Below, in pieces: positions 32,570 through 37,305 of a stretch of DNA of 37,305 nt. Below the pieces are notes generated by a model. The model was given only the letters and a program-made list of their open reading frames with translations, made no database searches and was not told the DNA's origin. How positions within the stretch are numbered: position 1 is the first letter of the stretch; the number at the start of each line of letters is the position of its first letter. Location of the stretch: positions 1 to 37,305 of the forward strand of contig JASUSA010000033.1 of assembly GCA_030446305.1 (NCBI GenBank). The letters are read 5' to 3'. The DNA is from Clostridiales bacterium. GTDB taxonomy: Bacteria > Bacillota > Clostridia > Peptostreptococcales > Acidaminobacteraceae. The position numbers were made by a program, and so were the translations under genes.

Positions 32570-32585
32570 AGCAAAAGCTGTGCCA
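32570..32585 (-). promoter_or_regulatory. Sigma-54 promoter of the mvaB operon
   Basis: The minus strand reads TGGCAC-AGCTT-TTGCT (32585-32570), an exact match to the sigma-54 consensus TGGCAC-N5-TTGC(A/T) with correct GG-to-GC spacing. Transcription would start near 32559, giving a 65-nt leader to mvaB. The gene for a sigma-54 activator lies immediately upstream. Confidence 0.9.
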
Positions 32586-32667
32586 ATATCCTCATTAGTG
32601 GGAAAAACAGCTAAATCGCTGTCTTATCAATTCACCGTTATAATCATAACGCCGATCGGCAACCCAA

Positions 32668-32730
32668 AAGTGCCATAAAGGATACACTTTTATCCATTCA
32701 TCATAGCATTGTGTATCTTTCATGGCACTT
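32668..32730. promoter_or_regulatory. Long inverted repeat, candidate activator-binding sites
   Basis: Two 20-bp arms (32668-32687 and 32711-32730) of the form AAGTGCCATRAARGATACAC match at 18 of 20 positions in inverted orientation with a 23-bp spacer. They lie about 85-145 bp upstream of the -24 element, the usual place for enhancer sites of sigma-54 activators. They also lie directly after the activator gene, and the minus-strand RNA could fold into a long hairpin followed by four T, so a terminator role is possible too. Confidence 0.6.
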
Positions 32731-32734
32731 ATGT

Positions 32735-34309
32735 TTACTTTTTGTCACTAATGGCTAATTCATTGAGTTTCCGATAAAAAGTTCTTCGACTTAGCCCCAA
32801 TTGCTGCATAGCCGCCGTTTTATTGCCGTCACACGCATCAAGCGCTTTTTCAATGCATTTTTTCTCAAACAGACGCACACTTTCCTTTAAATCATCCGGA
32901 TACAAAACAGCCGCTTCAAGCGCAACAGCCTGTGTTTCAACGGTTCCCCGCAGATGTTTTGGCAAGTCATCCGGTGTCAACGCACCCTCTTGACACATGA
33001 TCACGCCGTATTCAATACAATTTTGAAGTTCACGGATATTGCCGGGCCAATCGTGCGCTGAAAAGAACTGCATAAGTGCTTTGGACAACGTTAATGTCTT
33101 CTGATACCGTGCATTGTAAATCGATAAGAAATGACTGGCAAGCAATCCGATATCTTCTCTGCGTTCACGCAGTGACGGGATATTTATTTCAACCGTATTG
33201 AGGCGATAGTAAAGATCTTTTCGAAATTGTTTCTGGGCAATCATTTGCTCCAAAGGCTGATTAGTCGCGGCAATAACGCGGGTGTCTACCGGTATGCTGC
33301 CTTGGCGTCCAATTTTTTCAATTTCCGATGTCTCCAGCACTCTGAGCAGTTTTGACTGCATCATCAGGGGCATATCCCCTATTTCGTCCAAGAAGAGCGT
33401 GCCGCCGCTGGCAAGTTCGAACTTGCCTTTTTTGCCACCCTGCTTTGCGCCGGTAAACGACCCTTCCTCATAGCCAAAGAGTTCACTTTCGATAAGGCTT
33501 TCGGGGATTGCCGCACAGTTGACGGTTATCAGTTGACTGTCTTTTCGATCGCTGCTCTGATGAATCGTCTTTGCAATCAATTCTTTTCCGACACCGTTTT
33601 CACCTCTGATAAGGACATTGGCTTTTGTCTTTGCCACGACGACTGCCTGAGATATAACGTTGAGAAATGCAGGGCTCTTGCCAATCAGTCCCAATTTTTC
33701 GATTTGCTCGCTGGCATCCGCTTTTTGCTGCAAATGAGCAACCACTTCTTTCGTGCGCTCAACTTCTTCATTTAACAACATGATTTCCGTTGCATCGGTA
33801 AAAATGGAGACCACTGATTCCAAATGTCCATTTTCATAGATCGGAATAATTCGAACGGAGACATAGCATTGCAGCGATTCAATATACTGTCTTGGCTTTA
33901 CTGTTACTTGCGGATTTTTTAAAATCTCAAGAATCAATGCAGCCGGTTCAATTGCCTGCATTAATTTGCCAATAATCTTACGGATGGGAATTCCCAATAT
34001 CTTGGAATACGCCTGATTGACAAAGCAAATTCGGCCATCGGCGTCAATGGCGATGACGGCATCCTCAATATTGTTCAGAATACTGTTTAAGAGCGTTCGC
34101 TTCGCTGCAGTATGCAGATATGCAATTAAACCGCCATCTATCTGTCCAATGAGTTCTCCTTGCATATCGCGGACATAAATCATTTGATCCAGTGCAATAT
34201 CGCGATTACCAATATCAAAAATATCATCGTCAAGATTAATACAATTTGTCTGGCTTGAAACCGATTTCTCTTGATTGCTTAGCTTGCTCATGATATCCTT
34301 CGCCTTCAT
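32735..34309 (-). CDS. Sigma-54-dependent transcriptional activator (PAS-AAA-Fis)
   Basis: Enhancer-binding protein of 524 aa. An N-terminal region of about 70 residues leads to a PAS domain (about 75-185) and a coiled linker. The AAA+ domain (about 205-440) has Walker A GENGVGKE (237-244), GSFTGA (284-289, the sigma-54 contact loop, Ser in place of the usual first Ala), Walker B GGTLFLDEIGD (303-313) and WPGNIREL. A Fis-type helix-turn-helix lies at the C-terminus (NKTAAMQQLGLSRRTFYRKL). Start at ATG 34309 has GGGAG 6 nt upstream; the frame begins with a GTG one codon earlier. No receiver domain, so the PAS or N-terminus probably senses a small ligand. Position next to a sigma-54 promoter makes it the likely regulator of mvaBA. 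Confidence 0.93.
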   Translation of the reverse strand: MKAKDIMSKLSNQEKSVSSQTNCINLDDDIFDIGNRDIALDQMIYVRDMQGELIGQIDGGLIAYLHTAAKRTLLNSILNNIEDAVIAIDADGRICFVNQAYSKILGIPIRKIIGKLMQAIEPAALILEILKNPQVTVKPRQYIESLQCYVSVRIIPIYENGHLESVVSIFTDATEIMLLNEEVERTKEVVAHLQQKADASEQIEKLGLIGKSPAFLNVISQAVVVAKTKANVLIRGENGVGKELIAKTIHQSSDRKDSQLITVNCAAIPESLIESELFGYEEGSFTGAKQGGKKGKFELASGGTLFLDEIGDMPLMMQSKLLRVLETSEIEKIGRQGSIPVDTRVIAATNQPLEQMIAQKQFRKDLYYRLNTVEINIPSLRERREDIGLLASHFLSIYNARYQKTLTLSKALMQFFSAHDWPGNIRELQNCIEYGVIMCQEGALTPDDLPKHLRGTVETQAVALEAAVLYPDDLKESVRLFEKKCIEKALDACDGNKTAAMQQLGLSRRTFYRKLNELAISDKK

Positions 34310-34344
34310 CACAAACTCCCTTCAAAATCTCTCTGTTTGAACCC

Positions 34345-34350
34345 ATTATA
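34345..34350 (-). promoter_or_regulatory. Possible -10 of the activator gene
   Basis: A perfect TATAAT on the minus strand, 36 nt before the start at 34309. The best -35 (TGTGCA at 16 nt) matches only 3 of 6 positions. Confidence 0.4.
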
Positions 34351-34382
34351 ACAGAATAATCATTTTTGCACAGATTGCATAC

Positions 34383-34424
34383 AAAAAGAGGCTTTGCACA
34401 GAACATCTCCGGCAAAACCTCTTT
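34383..34424 (-). terminator. Terminator of ilvD
   Basis: On the minus strand, AAAGAGG with TTTGC pairs with GCAAA and CCTCTTT across one unpaired base pair position. It ends in TTTTTGT. It lies about 80 nt after the ilvD stop and separates ilvD from the activator gene. Confidence 0.8.
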
Positions 34425-34506
34425 GAAAACACTTCAATTTGCTATTTTATTTTTATTTGAGGGCATTGCCCATTCATTTCACATGAATGCTTTAAAATCT
34501 AATGGT

Positions 34507-36177
34507 CTATTTCTTTGGCAGTTCCAGTACGGCACCACGATTGCCGGAAGTAACGAGTGCTGCATAACGCGCGAGATAACCCGTGGTGATTTTAGGTGTT
34601 CTCGGCTGCCATTTTGAGCGGCGCTCTGCCAATATGTCATCCGAAACCAATATTTCAATGCTGTTGGCATTGATGTCGATTTTTATTTGATCGCCTTCTT
34701 CAATCAATGCAATGTTGCCACCGACCGCTGCTTCCGGTGAAACGTGACCAATTGACGCACCTCTTGATGCACCGCTGAAACGGCCATCTGTAATCAGCGC
34801 TACTTCACTGCCAAGACCCATCCCGGCAATTGCTGAAGTCGGATTGAGCATTTCGCGCATGCCCGGTCCACCTTTTGGTCCTTCATAGCGAATGATGACC
34901 ACATCACCAGAGACGATTTTACCGCCTTTAATGGCCATAATCGCATCTTCTTCACAGTCAAAGACGCGGGCAGGGCCTTGATGCTGCATCATTTCAGGCA
35001 CAACCGCCGAGCGTTTGACCACACAAGAATCCGGTGCGAGGTTGCCTTTGAGCACGGCAATGCCACCTGTTTCACTGTAAGGCGTTTCGACAGGACGGAT
35101 AATATCGTGGTTTTTATTGACGCAATTCGCAATATTCTCGCCCACTGTCTTGCCGGTAACCGTCATGACCGTTTGATCAATGAGACCTTTTTTATTTAAT
35201 TCATTCATCACGGCATAGACGCCGCCTGCTTCATCGAGATCTTCCATATAAGCATGACCTGCAGGTGCCAAATGACAGAGATTTGGTGTTTTCGCACTAA
35301 TTTCATTGGCAATGTCGAGATTGAGATCAACCCCAGCTTCATGTGCAATTGCAGGAAGATGCAGCATGCTGTTCGTACTGCAGCCAAGTGCCATGTCTAC
35401 TGTCATTGCATTCATAAACGCTGCATCTGTCATGATATCTCTCGGACGAATGTTTTCTTTAAGAAGCGTCATGATCTGCATGCCCGCCATTTTAGCGAGT
35501 TGAATACGCTTTGAATACACAGCCGGAATGGTGCCGTTACCTTTAAGTCCCATACCCAGCGCTTCCGTCAAGCAGTTCATACTGTTTGCGGTGTACATGC
35601 CGGAGCACGAGCCGCACGTCGGACAGACATTTTGTTCATATTCCTGAAGTTCGTCAAGGCTCATATTGCCAACGGCATAGGCGCCAACGGATTCGAACAT
35701 CGTCGAAAGACTCGTTTTTTCACCTTTGACACGGCCGGCGAGCATTGGTCCGCCGCTGACGAAAATCGTTGGGATGTTAAGCCGTGCCGCTGCCATCAAA
35801 AGGCCCGGTACATTTTTATCACAGTTTGGTATCATGACAAGGGCATCAAATGCATGGGCAATGGCCATGGATTCTGTGGAATCTGCAATGAGCTCACGCG
35901 TTGCCAGTGAATATTTCATGCCTTGGTGTCCCATGGCAATACCGTCACAGACTGCAATTGCAGGGAACATCATTGGCGTACCACCAGCCATCGCAACACC
36001 TAATTTGACGGCGTCTGCAATTTTATCGAGATTGATGTGACCGGGAACAACTTCATTATGTGAACTAACGATCCCGATCAATGGGCGCTTCATTTCCGCT
36101 TCCGTCATGCCAAGTGCATTGAAGAGGGAACGATGCGGTGCTTGCTGCACACCCTGTAATACTGAAAAACTCTTCAT
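34507..36177 (-). CDS. ilvD: Dihydroxy-acid dehydratase
   Basis: IlvD converts 2,3-dihydroxyisovalerate and 2,3-dihydroxy-3-methylvalerate to the 2-oxoacid precursors of valine and isoleucine. The 556-aa protein has the Fe-S segments [11 protein letters not shown] (Cys119) and [20 protein letters not shown] (Cys188, Cys191). The N-terminal motif reads [10 protein letters not shown] rather than the TPCN seen in many [2Fe-2S] enzymes, which places it with the oxygen-sensitive E. coli-like group. [19 protein letters not shown] near the C-terminus is intact. AGAAAGGA precedes the ATG by about 6 nt and lies in a potential hairpin. No other ilv or leu gene is in the window, and a terminator follows. 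Confidence 0.96.
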   Translation of the reverse strand: MKSFSVLQGVQQAPHRSLFNALGMTEAEMKRPLIGIVSSHNEVVPGHINLDKIADAVKLGVAMAGGTPMMFPAIAVCDGIAMGHQGMKYSLATRELIADSTESMAIAHAFDALVMIPNCDKNVPGLLMAAARLNIPTIFVSGGPMLAGRVKGEKTSLSTMFESVGAYAVGNMSLDELQEYEQNVCPTCGSCSGMYTANSMNCLTEALGMGLKGNGTIPAVYSKRIQLAKMAGMQIMTLLKENIRPRDIMTDAAFMNAMTVDMALGCSTNSMLHLPAIAHEAGVDLNLDIANEISAKTPNLCHLAPAGHAYMEDLDEAGGVYAVMNELNKKGLIDQTVMTVTGKTVGENIANCVNKNHDIIRPVETPYSETGGIAVLKGNLAPDSCVVKRSAVVPEMMQHQGPARVFDCEEDAIMAIKGGKIVSGDVVIIRYEGPKGGPGMREMLNPTSAIAGMGLGSEVALITDGRFSGASRGASIGHVSPEAAVGGNIALIEEGDQIKIDINANSIEILVSDDILAERRSKWQPRTPKITTGYLARYAALVTSGNRGAVLELPKK

Positions 36178-36184
36178 ACTAAAT

Positions 36185-36210
36185 CCTTTCTGAAAGGCCT
36201 GGTGCCCTTC
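36185..36210 (-). promoter_or_regulatory. Possible alternative hairpins at the ilvD ribosome-binding site
   Basis: On the minus strand GAAGGGC (36210-36204) can pair with GCCTTTC (36198-36192). The same CCTTT can instead pair with the AAAGG of the ribosome-binding site (36189-36185). The two folds exclude each other, so one exposes and the other hides the site. The stems are short and the idea is untested. Confidence 0.35.
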
Positions 36211-36330
36211 ACACTACAAAATAACCAACCTTAAAATCAATTGATATTAGTATACTATAAAATGTTTTGAAAGAAAGTGAAATAGTGAAAAAATATGAAA
36301 GGAATTTAATATTCTGCTCATCATAAACGA

Positions 36331-37200
36331 TTATTGCATTTTCACGAGGAGTGCCGGCACAATTTCAGACAGTCTCGAAACCACACTGACACCGGCATCT
36401 GCAAGCGCCGCTTCTTTGGATGCAACCGTTCCCTTGCCACCGGATACAATGGCACCTGCATGCCCCATACGCTTGCCCGCTGGTGCTGTTTTACCCGCAA
36501 TAAAAGCGACAACCGGCTTCTTCATATAAGCCTTCATCCATTTTGCCGCTGTTTCTTCAGCCTCACCGCCAATTTCACCAATCATAATGACTGCTTCGGT
36601 TTCTGCATCTTCGTTAAAGGCTGACAGCACATCAATAAAGTTTGTACCGTTAATGGGATCGCCGCCAATCCCAACGGCTGTTGATTGACCCAGTCCTGCT
36701 TTTGTGACGGCATCAACCGCTTCGTAAGTCAACGTACCGGATCTCGAAACAATGCCGATGTTGCCCGCACGGTGCACATGACCCGGCATAATGCCGATTT
36801 TTGTCTGATCCGGTGTGATGATTCCCGGGCAGTTGGGCCCGATCAGCCGTGATTTCTTGCCGCATAAATACGCCTTTATCTTAAGCATGTCCATAACGGG
36901 AATATGCTCCGTTATACAGACGATTAAAGGCATTTCTGCGTCAATTGCCTCAATAATAGCATCGCCTGCATAAGGTGCGGGAACATAAATAACGCTCGCA
37001 TTCGCATCTGTATCTGTTTTTGCTTCTAATACCGTATCGTAAACGGGGACGCCATGTACTTTCTCGCCGCCTTTTCCCGGTGTAACGCCTGCGACGATTT
37101 TCGTACCGTAACCCAACATCAGTTCTGTATGATACTGCGCCGCTTTACCCGTGATACCCTGCACGATGACTCGGGTCTCATCATTGATCCAAATAGCCAT
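36331..37200 (-). CDS. sucD: Succinate-CoA ligase (ADP/GDP-forming) alpha subunit
   Basis: The alpha subunit of succinyl-CoA synthetase carries the phospho-histidine intermediate, making ATP or GTP from succinyl-CoA. The 289-aa protein has the CoA-binding [19 protein letters not shown], the [20 protein letters not shown] segment, and the phospho-acceptor His247 in [17 protein letters not shown]. The frame is open to 37251, but ATG 37200 has AGGAGG 9 nt upstream and the family start MAIWINDET. The beta subunit gene is not seen: all three minus-strand frames upstream stop by 37271, so sucC would lie at least 70 nt away, outside the window. Related malate-CoA ligases are a less likely alternative. 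Confidence 0.93.
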   Translation of the reverse strand: MAIWINDETRVIVQGITGKAAQYHTELMLGYGTKIVAGVTPGKGGEKVHGVPVYDTVLEAKTDTDANASVIYVPAPYAGDAIIEAIDAEMPLIVCITEHIPVMDMLKIKAYLCGKKSRLIGPNCPGIITPDQTKIGIMPGHVHRAGNIGIVSRSGTLTYEAVDAVTKAGLGQSTAVGIGGDPINGTNFIDVLSAFNEDAETEAVIMIGEIGGEAEETAAKWMKAYMKKPVVAFIAGKTAPAGKRMGHAGAIVSGGKGTVASKEAALADAGVSVVSRLSEIVPALLVKMQ

Positions 37201-37229
37201 AATAACAACCTCCTTGTAAGATAAATATA

Positions 37230-37253
37230 GGGTTAGGGTTTCAAAACCCACCC
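37230..37253 (-). repeat. Hairpin upstream of sucD
   Basis: GGG...GGGTTT with AAACCC...CCC forms a compact stem (6 bp inner, 3 bp outer, interior mismatches) 30 nt before the sucD start. No T-run follows it on the minus strand. It may be an intercistronic mRNA stem after an upstream gene. Confidence 0.45.
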
Positions 37254-37305
37254 GAATGTTCTTTGATAACTTAAACTTTATTGTTCAGATGAATCTTAGA
37301 CATGC

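Overview
The window (37.3 kb) is a dense, almost entirely minus-strand stretch of chromosome from an anaerobic, low-to-mid GC Gram-positive-type bacterium. An EFR1-type flavodoxin/ferredoxin protein, strong GGAGG ribosome-binding sites, an IlvD of the E. coli-like type, citrate-fermentation genes and a heavy load of sensor kinases and c-di-GMP proteins together suggest a member of the Clostridia, perhaps like Fusibacter or Acidaminobacter. The genus is inference only. No rRNA, tRNA, CRISPR array, insertion sequence or phage gene was seen. Only ung lies on the plus strand.

Layout, left to right (transcription of minus-strand genes runs right to left). (1) 1-2.1 kb: lplA-pdhA, the start of a lipoate/pyruvate dehydrogenase operon, with a Fur-box-like palindrome at its promoter. 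(2) 2.3-6.3 kb: single genes for a LigB/DODA-type dioxygenase, an HD-GYP protein, an EFR1 flavodoxin-ferredoxin and uracil-DNA glycosylase. (3) 6.4-9.4 kb: a Cache-PAS histidine kinase and a response regulator whose output domain resembles DUF2294/MpsC. (4) 9.6-18.2 kb: a complete citrate-fermentation block, citG / citC-D-E-F-X / tctC-B-A. It pairs citrate lyase and its maturation enzymes with a tripartite tricarboxylate transporter. (5) 18.4-26.9 kb: a five-gene, translationally coupled signalling operon. It encodes a soluble hybrid kinase with a Cys-rich PAS region, a lone receiver, a REC-GGDEF-HD-GYP protein, a lipoprotein solute-binding protein without transporter genes, and a membrane hybrid kinase with a C-terminal Hpt. 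(6) 27.3-28.2 kb: an unrecognised exported, C-terminally anchored protein. (7) 28.4-34.3 kb: mvaB (HMG-CoA lyase), mvaA (degradative-type HMG-CoA reductase), a small two-helix membrane protein and a divergent TctA-like permease. These sit downstream of an exact sigma-54 promoter and of a sigma-54 activator gene. (8) 34.5-37.2 kb: ilvD and sucD.

The most interesting unit is region 7. Gene content, order and promoter type fit a self-contained mevalonate catabolic operon: import, oxidation to HMG-CoA, then cleavage to acetyl-CoA and acetoacetate. The candidate importer is a TctA-like permease that lacks both a binding protein and the usual TctA glycine motifs, paired with an undescribed small membrane protein. 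Region 5 is the second candidate, a solute-binding-protein-triggered phosphorelay and c-di-GMP module. Region 4 gives a clear physiology: citrate is imported and split to acetate plus oxaloacetate. The kinase/regulator pair of region 3 lies just behind the transporter genes and may sense the same substrate.
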